A stretch of DNA of 64,000 nucleotides from Fratercula arctica (GCA_947846985.1 CANTUZ010000004.1:56831672-56895671), one strand, 5' to 3'; counted from the first letter of the stretch, positions 1 through 10,210 are shown. The notes: a model not told the origin generated them from the letters alone. A program made the numbers and translations.

Positions 1-907
1 TCTCCTGACAGAACATATCTATGGAGCCCTAAGATCTTCGGTGCCTGGGATGGTTAGTAGATATTCAGCTTGTTTTTGCAGTGGTCCACAGCCTTGTCAA
101 CTGGAAGCAGGGGCACGTGAAGCCAGGCTGAAGACTGAATCCAAGAACAAAGCAGCGCTGGGTACGCTCTGCAAGCAGGATTCTTCCCACTGTGTTAACA
201 TGTTTATTTTGTGATAGCTTAATTTTCTAGCTGATGATCTGATCTAATTAAGGCCATTGCCATTAAATTAAAAAGCCATGATGATCTGACTGCATTTGGG
301 AGGCGTAACAACTAAAATGTTTGACATATGGGGATATCCACACCTTGGAAATATGGTGCTTTATGAAAAGCAGCAGTAACAGCCAGGCTCTTGTTATGGG
401 TGGCAGAAGAAAGGAGACACCAAAACCATCTCAGATGTACTCAGAGCTGTGACACAATCTCAACATCTTGCAACTTGTTGTGCAATTATTATTTTGAGAT
501 AAAAATTGATGCCGTATTTCCTCACTGGGATCTTTGCTTTGAAAGTGAAGTTGAGACGTACAACGGATACTACAAAGCCTTTGCTTTTCTGCAGTCATCA
601 AACAGGGGGCTAGTGCGGTGAAAACCTCATACTGACTTTTGCACACAGGCTGTGGTCAAAACAGGACTTCAGGTGTACCAGTATGGATACCTGCAATTAC
701 TTGCATGGGAAAAAAAAAAAAAAAGTCCCAATACGCTGCTATCTGTCCTGTTTCTTGTCTGCAGAAAGTGCTGGGACACTCGTATGTGCTGCTGATGAAT
801 ACAGGGCCATTTTGATCACTGCAGCAGGATAAATGTCATCTGCTGCAGATAGCTGAGAAAATAAATGTGGAGGACAAATACTATAAAATTATAACTTTCC
901 AAGTTGT

Positions 908-985
908 AAGCATTCATATCGGAGTGTTATTTTTAAGAGTAGTTTTAAGCATTCATATCAGAGTGGTATTTTTAAGAGTGGTTTT
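908..985. repeat. 39-bp tandem duplication (2 copies)
   Basis: Units 908-946 and 947-985 both begin AAGCATTCATATC and end in GTTTT, differing at only a few positions. The unit is a multiple of three, so the overlapping frame (867-1097) carries a repeated 13-residue peptide, but there is no other sign of coding. Confidence 0.85.
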
Positions 986-2044
986 AATTTTAAGACTCCA
1001 CTCCTCTTGTTCTCAACATGGGGGCTGTTGCTCATCAAAAGTCCTCAAATACAGCTTCCAAGTGAGGTACAGACCAAAAGCTACAGTAGAAAACTAGTCA
1101 ATGAATAGTTAGGAATGGCATATACATTACAAAAAGTTAAAATCTGCTTGCAAAGTTTTCTCAAAGATTCTTGTTTCCTTTGCCTTGCCATGCTGATGAT
1201 AAACAGCTTTGTGATAATCTGGTTTTGTTTTATAGCTCATGGAGAGCAGTTACATGTTCTCTTCCTTTTGAAATGTAGAGTTTTGCTAAACTAAGCAGGG
1301 TGAAAGAGAGAAATGTATTTCAAACCTAAGTGCTTTCTCCTGTTTTCTTCTAAGACAATTTTATTTTACTTGAGCTATTCTTTTTTGATATTCCCTTCTG
1401 GATGTTCCCATTTTTTAATTGGTTCAGTATAAGACACCTGATGGACACCATGAGAAAAGGTATAACTTTGGAAGAAAGGTCACTTCTAATATGCATGAAG
1501 AGCACTACATGTTCTAAACAATAAATACTCATTTGCTCATTTTACGCATCTAGTGTAAAGGAACTCTCTTTTTCTTTATACTTGCAGCAGCAGTTTCACA
1601 TTATTTTTACCTTCTGGCTATTTTGTTATTAAATAATGGTTACAGCTGTCACAGGTGGTACTGCAGTAATCAGGATTATTCAAATGAGAGGAAAAACATT
1701 TTTTATTTACCAAGAAAAAGAACCCAAATAAGCAAAAGTAAATAACAGGAAAAGCAATCCTGATTCCCTCCCCAAAGAAATCCTTATTTGCATTGCATAA
1801 GCACTCAGGTTATCATGTCCTCTTTCTTCATATTTTTGCTTAAAAATTGTCTTCTGCCCAAACGCTTTTTATGTCATTTGATATATAAAGTGACAAAAAG
1901 TGGTCCTTGCCCTGCAGCTGAGGCTATTTCTTCCAGGACAAGAGAGATTGGTGTAAACTGGTGTAACTCTCAAAAAGCGTGGTTTTTATGTAGAACCATG
2001 AAAACACAGGAGCCAGCACTGAGAGGAACTGGTGAGGATGAGAG

Positions 2045-2074
2045 CAGGATCGTGGTCAGGATCGTGGTCAGGAT
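2045..2074. repeat. 12-bp tandem repeat, 2.5 copies
   Basis: The unit CAGGATCGTGGT is present at 2045-2056 and 2057-2068 and is followed by a partial third copy CAGGAT. It lies about 45 bp upstream of the CR1 fragment that begins near 2117. Confidence 0.85.
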
Positions 2075-2116
2075 ACTGCAGTGTGCCACATCACGTCACA
2101 AACTTCAACCTACGTC

Positions 2117-2362
2117 TTCAAGTCGCGCCAGGGGAGGTTTAGATTGGATATTAGGAAAAGTTTTTACACTGAAAGGATCATTAAGCATTGGAACAGGTTG
2201 CCCAGGGAAGTGGTTGAGGCACCATCCCTGGAGGTATGCAAAAGGCGGGTAGACACAGTGCTTAGAGATATGGTTTAGTGATGGTTTTTGTCAGAGTTAG
2301 GTTGATGGTTGGACTAGATGATCTGAGAGGTCCCTTCCAACTTAGGCCATTCTATGATTCTA
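2117..2362 (+). mobile_element. CR1 LINE 3' end, 5'-truncated
   Basis: The frame ending at 2278 reads the CR1 ORF2 C-terminus ([25 protein letters not shown]), followed by the 3' UTR signature GGTTGGACTAGATGATCTGA, GGTCCCTTCCAAC and the tail ATTCTATGATTCTA. The copy begins abruptly near CAAGTCGCGCCAGGGG, as expected for a 5'-truncated CR1. The identification rests on motif recognition. The remnant has no coding capacity of its own. Confidence 0.88.
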
Positions 2363-2560
2363 CATCTACTTCTGTCCAGTGTACACCCATTTATTCCGGT
2401 GTCAACATTGCTACTTTAACTAACTTTTCTCCTTCAGACATACTGGTCCATCTCCCAAGATGTATTTATTAAATGCAATATTATTAAATTTCCTGTCAGA
2501 GTCTCTTCTGCCAATGCAAAACAAGCCAAAATCTCCTGTATCTTCTTGTGTGGCTCATCT

Positions 2561-2708
2561 CATAGAATCATAGAATCATAGAATCTTCATGGTTGGAAAG
2601 GACCTTTGAGATCATTGAGTCCAACCATACACACACACAAAAAATCCCCCTACAATCTCTGTCACTAGAGCATGCTCCCTGCCCAACTGCACTCCGGATG
2701 GTTCCACC
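2561..2708 (-). mobile_element. CR1 LINE 3' end, minus strand
   Basis: On the plus strand it starts with three CATAGAAT octamers, then GGTTGGAAAGGACCTTTGAG and ATCATTGAGTCCAACCAT, which is the reverse complement of a CR1 3' terminus. A short CACACACACA run lies inside. The upstream boundary is vague; similarity fades near 2708. It lies about 200 bp from the CR1 tail at 2362 in the opposite orientation. Confidence 0.85.
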
Positions 2709-3229
2709 TGTAGTAAATCTGACAGTGTTGCACCTGCAGTGCATACGCTTGTGTATACCCTCCCAATAACTCTGAACCCTTGTGTGAGTCCAAGGGCTTT
2801 TGACTGAGAGACAGAAATCTCAGAGGGATGTGGGAAACGGAAGTCTGAGTCTATAGTTCAGGTCACACGGTGTGTGATTTTTCTTTCCCAAACCAAGAAA
2901 GTCAATGTTTGATAAAAAATGTTTTTGCTTAATAAACTTAGTTAATGAAGAGGAATATAAGGCCCTTGCATCCTGCACTGGCAGCAAGCTGAACCACCGA
3001 ACTCTGTGTATTTGTCAAATAACAGCAGCAACAAAAAGAACTGTGGGAAGAGTATTTTGACAAAATGTGCAGATGGCCTATAAAGTATTTGACACTTTTT
3101 CTGACAACTAAAGGCAAACAGGATCTGGAAATTTAGAAAGAGGGAGCAAGAGGTACTTCACTGCATTAGTTCTGGGAATTACTGTGCAGTCCATTAGTGA
3201 CTAAGGAAGATGGTAGTGTCTATTAAAGA
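2709..3229. other. Unassigned non-coding DNA
   Basis: No gene or clear repeat is recognised. The last part may be a further decayed extension of the ancient CR1 that is recognisable from about 3230, but I could not support this. Confidence 0.4.
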
Positions 3230-4376
3230 TAAATGTTTAAAAAATAGGAGAACTTTTCCAAGATCTCCAAAAGAGCTGGCTAGGAATGTATTATGGAAAT
3301 CCAGGGAAAAGACAGATGACTGGAAAAATACTAATTATACTCAATACTAAATTATACTCAAAATATACTCAAAAAGCAAGAGGCACAGCATAGATTACAT
3401 AGAGAATGGTTAACCTGACACCAGGACAAGGTGAAACAGCAGAAAATCTGATGAAAAATTAAATCTGAAAAGAAATAAAAGATAAAGGACAAAATATGTA
3501 AATATGAAATGATATGATTATGGCAAAGAGGTCTTGTGAAACAAACCTGATTTTTTTTTTTTTTAATTAAAATTTGGGTTATTAATATAGACATTTGAAT
3601 TAGCACTGCATTTGACCCTTATTTTAAAAATTGCTTATAATACCAGTATTGAATACATCAAATGGGATTAAGCAACAGCTAAATGATAGATCTCTAAGAA
3701 TAAATGTTCAGAGGGAAATGTCACTGAATGGGATTCTTCTATGGGTTTAAGGGTTATAAAGTCCTGATTCCAAAACTGCTTTCACAATATGCCAAGAAGT
3801 GCCACCTGGGGATGTATACACTGGAGATCACAGATAAGAAATGAGGAAATTATTTTAACTTCCACATGCTAGAATAAGATTAGTGCTAGAATAACACCTC
3901 TCATTCTGGCACCTTCATTTTAAAAAGTTGCTGAGAAATTTTAGACAATGATAGAGAGACACAAAAGTTATTAGAGACCTGGACGAAATGCTTCACAAAG
4001 AAAAACTCACCAAGCTCAGTCTGTTTATCAGATACAAGATTTGGTGACAGTGTATAAATATCTTAATGAAGAAAAAATCCAGTTTTCTAAAGGACTTCTC
4101 TGCAATCAATGCCTGGAAGCAGAAAGCAGGCAAATTAATCTGAAAAATACGACAGAGATTTTTTGTAGGGATTCCCATTACAGCAGATTATTCACAGGAG
4201 AGGTGGATTTTTTTCCATTGCTTGGTATGTTCATCAAGATTTGATACCTCTGTAGAAACTATGCTTTTGTCAGAAGCAAGTCTTTAGGCTCCATGTAAAA
4301 GTGATGTGTAATTGGCATGTGATATAGAGACTAGACAATCTAATGGTCCTTTCTGGCTTTAAATTTAATGAATTTC
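3230..4376 (+). mobile_element. Ancient amniote CR1 fossil (RT region to 3' end)
   Basis: This is a heavily mutated CR1 of the old amniote type, also common in turtles. Recognisable landmarks in order are AGAGCTGGCTAGGAATGT and AGATGACTGGAAAAATAC (before the RT core, near 3270-3335), GAAACAAACCTGATTTTT (about 3538), AGCAACAGCTAAATGATAGA (about 3670), GTGACAGTGTATAAATATCT (about 4045) and the 3' end GACTAGACAATCTAATGGTC (about 4330) with TTTCTGGCTTTAAATTTAATGAAT. The order and spacing match a LINE ORF2 running into its 3' UTR. All frames are destroyed. The 5' limit is uncertain, and a T14 run (3551-3564) interrupts it. Confidence 0.7.
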
Positions 4377-6079
4377 TAGCTGATTTTTAGAGAATTCCTG
4401 TGTATGTAGTACTGAAATACGTGTATGTTAGTCAGCTGCAATAAAGTATAAAAGAGCTGTACACAATTCAGTCCAGAAATGTAGTGCCCTGAACACTCAA
4501 GAGGATTCTGTTGTAGAAATAGCAAGAAACGCCAGCTTCTCCTTCAGCAGTTGAATAAATTCAAAAAGATTAGCACCTCCTGTTGTTGCCAGTAGGTCAG
4601 TATAATAACTGTAGTCTAGTGCATGCTCACCTGTGAGTCAGTTTAAGACTTCTGGGAAAACAGAGGCTGTGTCTCAGAAGACAGTGAAGCATTACCGAGA
4701 CAGTCAATCCCAAATGTACACGGAGACTTAGCAGAAAAAGGGGGGGGAGAAAGGATGATCAAGTGAAAAGGGGAATGTCTCTGGAGTTATGAAATGACTA
4801 ATTAATACAAAACACTTGTGGCCAGCTTGCAAGGATATTGGATTCAGCAGAAGAACTACTGAGAGTTAAACAAACTTATATTTATGTAGAGACGGACATC
4901 ACAGTGAGTGAAAGAACATTTCTTTAAAAAACTGATTGATTTAATTTCCATCTTTCACCAGGAAATTATTCTTTATAAAGAAAGAAAAATTTGAGTCCTT
5001 TGCAAAATCTGAGATCCATTCAATGTCCACACCCTCCTTGAAAATCTTGTCACATTATTGCTGCTAAACAATCACCTGTGAGATGGCCAAGCTTTCATCA
5101 AATAAAATGTTATTATTCTGCAGGTAAAAGTGCTTGCAACATGTCAAAGGGTGTTTGTTTAAACTTTAATGGATAAAGTGTAGAGAGCAACTTTCATGAG
5201 TCTACAGAAAAAAACATTTATTTATCATTAGGTGTGGAGTCAAGAGTTCTGTAAGTTTGCTAAAAATTCTGAGGCACCTCCCTCCTGCACCCCTTCATCA
5301 CCATTTGGAAACCATCCATGGGCCACATCACCTTCTCTCACACATGTGCACTTTGAAGTCCTTTTGGTGGCCTGCCTATGGTCACAGGCAGGAGCAGCAA
5401 AGATACGTTCTCTCCACTTGGGACTTCAGGTGCCCACCACCTCCGCAAGAGACAACATGGAAAGGGACTTCAGGGCACGTTCCCACTTACTGACAGCCCT
5501 TCCCTCTTTTTGCCTCCAGAAGGCTTTGGACAGGAGGCGCATCGGCTGTACGGTTCTGCACAGGCTGAACTGACAGAAGCGTGGCACCCGTGTCAGTCTT
5601 GGCACATATGCAGTGAGGCTAAAGGAAGCTTTTGAGGGCTCTGGGTCTCAAGGTGTGCACTCCTGCGGTGCAGGACACTTCTGGGAGGCACAACCTGCAG
5701 CAGGGAGCTCCAGCGTGGTGGATGTGGTGATGTACACCAGATGTACCAGCTCTCCTGAACTGGAGAAACCTCCAGGGAGCAGAGAGATGGCAGGCCCCAG
5801 CATGGCCTCCCCAGCTTCCTTGCTCGCCCTTGCAGCGGGCAAGTTGGTAGCCGGAGACAAGAGCCGCAGGATCTTTTCCACTTGCACCAGGGAGACAATT
5901 TGCATTTGGCTTGATTGTCAGGGTTTGCAGGGCTAAATCCTGCCCTGGCAGAAGGAATCCAAGAGGAGAAGAGGGAGGAGGAGTTTTGTCTCTGCCCAAG
6001 GGCTCATAACTCTCCTTTGTAAGACAACCTGGGAATCAGACCACCTGGCCCAGAAAACTTGTCACCTCTCTACCTAAGA
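4377..6079. other. Unassigned DNA; GC-richer block from about 5230
   Basis: 4377-5229 is AT-rich with nothing recognised. From about 5230 to 6000 the composition becomes clearly GC-richer, with several overlapping frames of about 80-126 codons on both strands (for example 5232-5573 plus and 5619-5999 minus). Those frames show no domain, are mutually overlapping and have no convincing splice structure, so I attribute them to base composition. The block abuts the 5' edge of the CR1 at about 6080. It could be unique sequence, an older repeat, or more 5' CR1 sequence that I do not recognise. Confidence 0.45.
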
Positions 6080-8246
6080 GAGACTGCAGTGGCTGGCTGG
6101 AGTCTCACAATTGCCAGCCCTTGTTCTGGTTGGGGACTTCAACCTGATGGGTATCTGCTGGAAATATAACACAGCAGAGATCAGGCAGGCTAGGAGATTC
6201 CTCAAGTGCATGGAAGATAACTTCCTGACACAACTGGTAGGTGAGTCTACCAGGGGAGATGCCTCAATAGGTTTACTGTTCACAAACAGAGAAGGACTAG
6301 TGGGAGATGTGGTGGTCGGAGGCTGTCTTGCGTTTAGTGATCATGAAATGGTCAAGTTTTCAATTCGTAGTGATGTAAGGAGGGGGGTTAGCAAAACCTC
6401 CACCTTGGACTTCTGGAGGGAAGACTTTGGCTTGTTCAGAACACTGGTTGGGAGAGTCCCTTGGGAGATAGTCCTGAAGGGCAAAGGGGTCCAGGAAGGC
6501 TGGACGCTCTTCAAGACGGAAATCTGAAAGGCCCAGGAGCAGGCTGTCCCCAAGTGTCGCAAGTTTAAAGGGCGGGGAAAATGGCCAGCCTGGATGAATA
6601 AGGAACTTCTGATGGGACTTAGGAATAAAAGGAGGGTTTACCACCTTTGGAAGAAGGGACAGGCAACTCAGGAGGAGTACAGAGGTCTTGTTAGGTTACA
6701 CAGAGAGAAAATTAGGAAGGCAAAAGCCCAGCTGGAGCTCAACTTGGCCACTAACATTAAGGACAACAAAAAAAGTTTTTATAAATACATCAACAAAAAG
6801 AGAGTCAGGGAGAATCTCCATCCCTTACTGGATGTGGGGGGGAAAGTTGCAACCAAGGATGAGGAGAAGGCTGAGATACTTAATGCCTTCTTTGCCTCCA
6901 TCTTCAATAGTCAGACCAGCTATCCCCAGGGTGTTCAGCCTCCTGAGCTGGAAGATAAGGATGGAGAGCAGAACCACCCACCCATAATCCAGGAGGAAGC
7001 AGTCAATGATCTGCTTCTGCACCTAGACGCACATAAGTCTATGGGGCTGGATGGGATTCACCCAAGGGTACTCAGGGAGCTGGCGGGAGAGCTCACCAAG
7101 CCTCTCTCCAGCATTTATCAACAATCCTGGTCAACAGGGGAGATACCAGATGACTGGAGGGTGGCTAATGTGATGCCCATCTACAAGAAGGGCCGGAAGG
7201 AGGATCCAGGGAACTACAGGCCTGTCAGCCCCACCTCGATACCAGGAAAGATCATGGAGAGGATAATCTTGAGTGAGCTCTCACAGCAAGTGCAGGGCAG
7301 CCAAGGGATCAGGGCCAGCCAGCATGGGTTTAGGAAAGGGAAGTCCTGCTTAACCAACCTGATCTCTTTCTATGACCATGTGACCCGCCTTCTGGACGCG
7401 GGGAAGGCTGTGGACGTTGTCTATCTGGACTTTGGTAAGGCCTTTGACACCATTCCCCACAGCATTGTCCTGGAGAAGCTGGTGAATCATGGCATAGACA
7501 AGTGTACTCTTCGCTGGGTAAAAAACTGGCTGGATGGCCGTGCCCAGAGAGTTGTGATTAATGGGGTGAAATCTTCTTGGCGGCTGGTCACCAGTGATGT
7601 CCCTCAGGGCTCAGTTTTGGGGTCAGTTTTGTTTGATATCTTTATCAATGATCTGGATGAGGGGATTGAGTGCACCCTCAGTAAGTTTGCAGACGACACC
7701 AAAATAGGTGGGAGTGTTGATCTGCTTGAGGGTAGGAAGGCTCTACAGAGGGACCTGGACAGGCTGGACTGATGGGCCAAGGCCAATTGTATGAGGTTTA
7801 ATAAGACCAAGTGCCAGGTCCTGCATTTCGGTCACAACAACCCCAAGCAACACCACAGGTTTGGGGAAGAGTGGCCAGAAAGCTGCCCAGCAGAAAAGGA
7901 CCTGGGGCTGCTGGTGGACAACCAGCTTAACATGAGCCAGCAGTGTGCCCAGGTGTCCAAGGCGGCCAACAACATTCTGGCTTGTATCAGGAATAGCGTG
8001 GCCAGCAGGAGCAGGGAAGTGATCGTGCCTCTGTACTCAGCACTGGTGAGGCCTCACCTCGAGTACTGTGTTCAGTTCTGGGCCCCTCTGTACAAGAGGG
8101 ACACTGAAGTGCTGGAGCGTGTCCAGAGAAGAGCTACCAAGCTGGTGAGGGGTCTGGAGACCAAGCCATATGAGGAGAGGCTGAGGGAACTGGGCATGTT
8201 TAGTCTGGAGAAGAGGAGGCTGAGGGGAGACCTCATTGCCCTCTAA
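6078..8246 (+). pseudogene. CR1 ORF2 (endonuclease C-terminal part and RT), three nonsense codons
   Basis: A single reading frame runs from about 6078 to 8246. It contains the C-terminal half of an APE-type endonuclease (VGDFN near 6129; SDHEMVKF near 6338) and a complete reverse transcriptase: NYRP (about 7212), motif [10 protein letters not shown] (about 7422), PQGSVLG (about 7602) and the catalytic FADD box at 7686-7697. Stops interrupt it at 6525 (TGA), 7770 (TGA, in place of the Trp codon of an [12 protein letters not shown] segment) and 8244 (TAA, in place of a Tyr codon of an [12 protein letters not shown] segment). I see no frameshift. In an intact LINE this protein nicks target DNA and copies the element RNA at the insertion site. 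This copy is 5'-truncated and cannot make the full protein, but the low number of breaks indicates a fairly recent insertion. Confidence 0.9.
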
Positions 8247-8342
8247 GACTGCCTGAAAGGATGTTGTAGAGAGGTGGATGTTGGCCTCTTCTCCCAGGTG
8301 AATAACGACAGGACCAGAGGAAATGGTCTGAAGTTACGGCAG
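6080..8342 (+). mobile_element. Young avian CR1 LINE, truncated at both ends
   Basis: This is the longest recent CR1 in the window. It starts inside the endonuclease domain and runs through the reverse transcriptase and the C-terminal region up to the GNGLKLRQ segment at about 8342. There it stops without the usual remaining C-terminus, 3' UTR or octamer tail and is replaced by an ITPRIPL1-like sequence in the same reading frame. The upstream boundary is set where recognisable CR1 translation begins; the preceding GC-rich block is unassigned. Missing both termini is unusual, since CR1 copies normally lose only the 5' end. Confidence 0.9.
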
Positions 8343-8346
8343 GAGA
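8331..8346 (+). other. CR1 / ITPRIPL1-like junction
   Basis: CR1 at this point normally continues AAGTT(A/G)CG(C/G)CAGGGG (residues KLRQG, then RFR). Here the sequence AAGTTACGGCAGGAG switches after CAGG into EMTRLLQEIEQ, an ITPRIPL1-like segment. The frame is preserved across the join, and the CAGG stretch fits either parent, so a short microhomology is possible. The first ATG of the downstream frame (8346) is the Met of EMTRLLQ. Confidence 0.65.
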
Positions 8347-9427
8347 TGACTCGGCTGCTGCAGGAGATTGAGCAGAGCAGGAGCATGGAGGAAGCGCTTT
8401 CTGCATTCCAGCAGCGGCTGTTTTCAGCCATTGAAGACCTGGCAGTGCTCACTGTGGTCTGCTGGGGGATCTGGATAATCAAGGTTCTTTATGACTGGTG
8501 GCATAAGCAGGACAGCTCCAGCAGCGAGGACGAGGACGATGAAGAGGAGGACAATGAGGAAGAGGACGAGGAGGAGGAGGATGATGAGGAGCACGATGAC
8601 CTCAACGGTGCACCCAGTGGTGTCAGGTCTTTGGCTGGGTCCACCCCATCACCAACACAGGACCTCCCTGACACTTGCAAGATGCTGAAGCAGCTGGTCG
8701 GTGACCTCCTTGCTGTCTGCCGAGTGCTTTGCAAGAAGAATTTCTTGCTGCAGATGCACCCAGCCATTGGGACGGACAGCCCCTATGAAGACTGGAATGT
8801 CCAGGAGAATGGCATCACCTACCGCCTCTTCGTGTTCCTGCGGCCACCCCCTGGGCACTCTTTCAGTGTGGAGCTGGACACCACGGGGCAGCTGCCAGCA
8901 AGGGCCTCCGGAGTCCATGTGGTGCTGGAGTGCATCTGCTCGAGTGGACATCTGCTGGGGGACAGTGTGTGCTTTCTCCACCACTCCGATGACAACCTGC
9001 CCCGGGATCAGAGCTCGTTGCTCCTACGCACCCTCTGCACACAATCCTACTTAGATTGGGAGAAACTCACCTGCTGCGTCCAATATTTGGTGAGATCAGC
9101 CTGACTGCTTTTGCCTGAGTCACACCACTGCCAGCTAACGGTGCTGCCCTCCTCCCGCTCCTGCAAGTTCCAGCTGACAAGCACCTCCCAGGTGAACATG
9201 TGCACCGAGATCCTTTTTGCCGTGGAGTGAGGCAGCTGAGGTCCTGCCTGAGCCCTGAGTGGGCAGAGGGCAGCTTTAGCAGCAGCAGCACACCGTGGCC
9301 AGAGAGCTGGGCTGTTGTCAAGATGCTGCTTTGCAGACTCATAACAGCGAGGCTCACCCAGCAGGATAATTTCCACCTCAGACGTCTGCAGCTCTGGTCC
9401 CATATCCTGGAGGTCACAGGCTTGTCC
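8337..9427 (+). pseudogene. ITPRIPL1-like pseudogene (5'-truncated, disrupted)
   Basis: This resembles the inositol 1,4,5-trisphosphate receptor-interacting protein-like 1 family: single-pass membrane proteins with an acidic stretch and a Mab-21/nucleotidyltransferase-like domain. Counting residues from 8274, the open frame to 9104 shows a coiled segment (24-55), a hydrophobic membrane-spanning segment (about 56-73, followed by WWHK), a run of about 30 mostly Asp/Glu residues (80-109) and the family-like segment HPAIGTDSPYEDW ... YRLFVFLRPPPGHSF ... CFLHH ... LCTQSYLDWEK (about 160-265). The frame ends at TGA 9102-9104, where relatives carry Trp. Beyond it homology continues in frame (QLTVLPSSRSCKFQLTS) to a second TGA at 9228, then shifts frame (TPWPESWAVV, FHLRRLQLWSHIL) and fades after 9427. 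The N-terminus is missing and replaced by CR1. The longest ATG frame is 8346-9104, 252 residues, about half the usual family length. Most likely a dead copy; a truncated product cannot be excluded. Confidence 0.78.
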
Positions 9428-10004
9428 GCCCATGCCTGTGACCCTGAGGACCTGCTTTCCTCTCACTCTGGTGGGACCCAGGTGACACCTTTGGACACCG
9501 GGACAGAGAATCTGCTCATCCCAGAGACCGCCCTGGAGTCTGGGCTGCAGATCTGAGTAAAGCAGGCACAGAGATGACACTGCTCAAGAGGAGCTCAGCA
9601 TAACCACAGCCCGGGGAATCTCTACTGGTCCAGCTGAAGGTGCCATTGCAACTGAGGCTCCTGTTACCACCTGTAACAGGACGGGACCACCCATCGCATT
9701 GGAAAGAGTTGATCTCCTCTGGGACCTTTACACAATGCAAAGATGACAATAAATTTGCTTGTTTTAACCATCCCTCTGTCTGTGAGTGTCTGTGCAACAC
9801 TTTGGTGGGGAATGTGGGCAGGGAGCAGGTTGCAGCCTGCTCAGATACAGAAGCAGCAGGGTGGCATTTTGAGGTAAGTACGTAGTACCAAACAGCGTGC
9901 TCCCCCTCACCCCCTTTTCCTTTCTTTTCCAGTGTTCTGCTCTGCTTCCATTTTCAAAGGAAGACGTCTCGGTGCATGTATGCTGGCTAGGAGGGAACGA
10001 GGGC
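9428..10004. other. Probable 3' flank or 3' UTR of the ITPRIPL1-like copy
   Basis: No coding similarity is recognised. The stretch contains a poly(A) signal at 9748-9753 and GC-moderate sequence that probably derives from the 3' UTR of the parent gene, followed by unassigned DNA. No long poly(A) tract follows the signal, so a processed-mRNA origin is not proven. Confidence 0.45.
9748..9753 (+). promoter_or_regulatory. Candidate polyadenylation signal AATAAA
   Basis: A canonical AATAAA lies about 320 bp downstream of the last recognisable coding similarity of the ITPRIPL1-like copy. It is followed within 30 bp by a T/GT-rich stretch (TTTGCTTGTTTT, then TGTCTGTGAGTGTCTGTG), as expected for a vertebrate cleavage site. 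By itself the hexamer is common in AT-rich DNA. Confidence 0.45.
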
Positions 10005-10210
10005 AAGGGAGCCAGACCTTTCTCAGTCGTGACGACTGACGGGACAAGAACCAATGGTCTCAAAGGAAAAAAACATGAAATTCCATCTGAATACAAGAGA
10101 CGCATTTGGACAATGCCCTTAATCTGCTTGAACTTTTGGTCAGCCCTGAAGTGGTGAGGCAGTTGGACTAGATGATTGTTGTAGGTCCCTTCCAAGTGAA
10201 AATATTCCAT
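10005..10210 (+). mobile_element. Old CR1 3' fragment with internal deletions
   Basis: GAGCCAGACCTTTCTCAG, then GACGGGACAAGAACCAATGG, GAAATTCCATCTGAATA, CGCATTTGGACAATGCCC and GCAGTTGGACTAGATGAT with GTAGGTCCCTTCCAA follow the order of a CR1 C-terminal region and 3' UTR. Internal stretches are missing. Its sequence differs from the CR1 at 6080-8342, so it is probably an independent copy and not the other half of that element. Confidence 0.75.

Larger units (their letters stand above)
1..2116. other. Unassigned AT-rich non-coding DNA
   Basis: No gene is supported here. The open frames are short, lack splice-bounded structure and look like chance. The stretch contains an A15 run (710-724), a 39-bp tandem duplication (908-985) and a 12-bp tandem duplication (2045-2074). 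I recognise nothing else in it. Confidence 0.6.

Noticed and set aside
5232..5999. Overlapping frames of about 80-126 codons on both strands
   Set aside because: Several mutually exclusive frames in one GC-rich patch, with no recognisable motif; composition explains them.
8274..8345. Treating the open frame from 8274 as a complete gene start
   Set aside because: The codon at 8274 is GTG and the residues up to about 8342 are CR1 C-terminus; the first ATG is 8346.
8489..9580. Minus-strand frames opposite the ITPRIPL1-like copy, one with a poly-Ser run
   Set aside because: The Ser run is the complement of the Asp/Glu codons; these are shadows of the sense frame.
9873..9932. Strong donor GAGGTAAGTA followed about 50 bp later by a pyrimidine tract and CCAG
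   Set aside because: The implied intron would be under 60 bp, too short for normal vertebrate splicing, and no coding frame flanks it.
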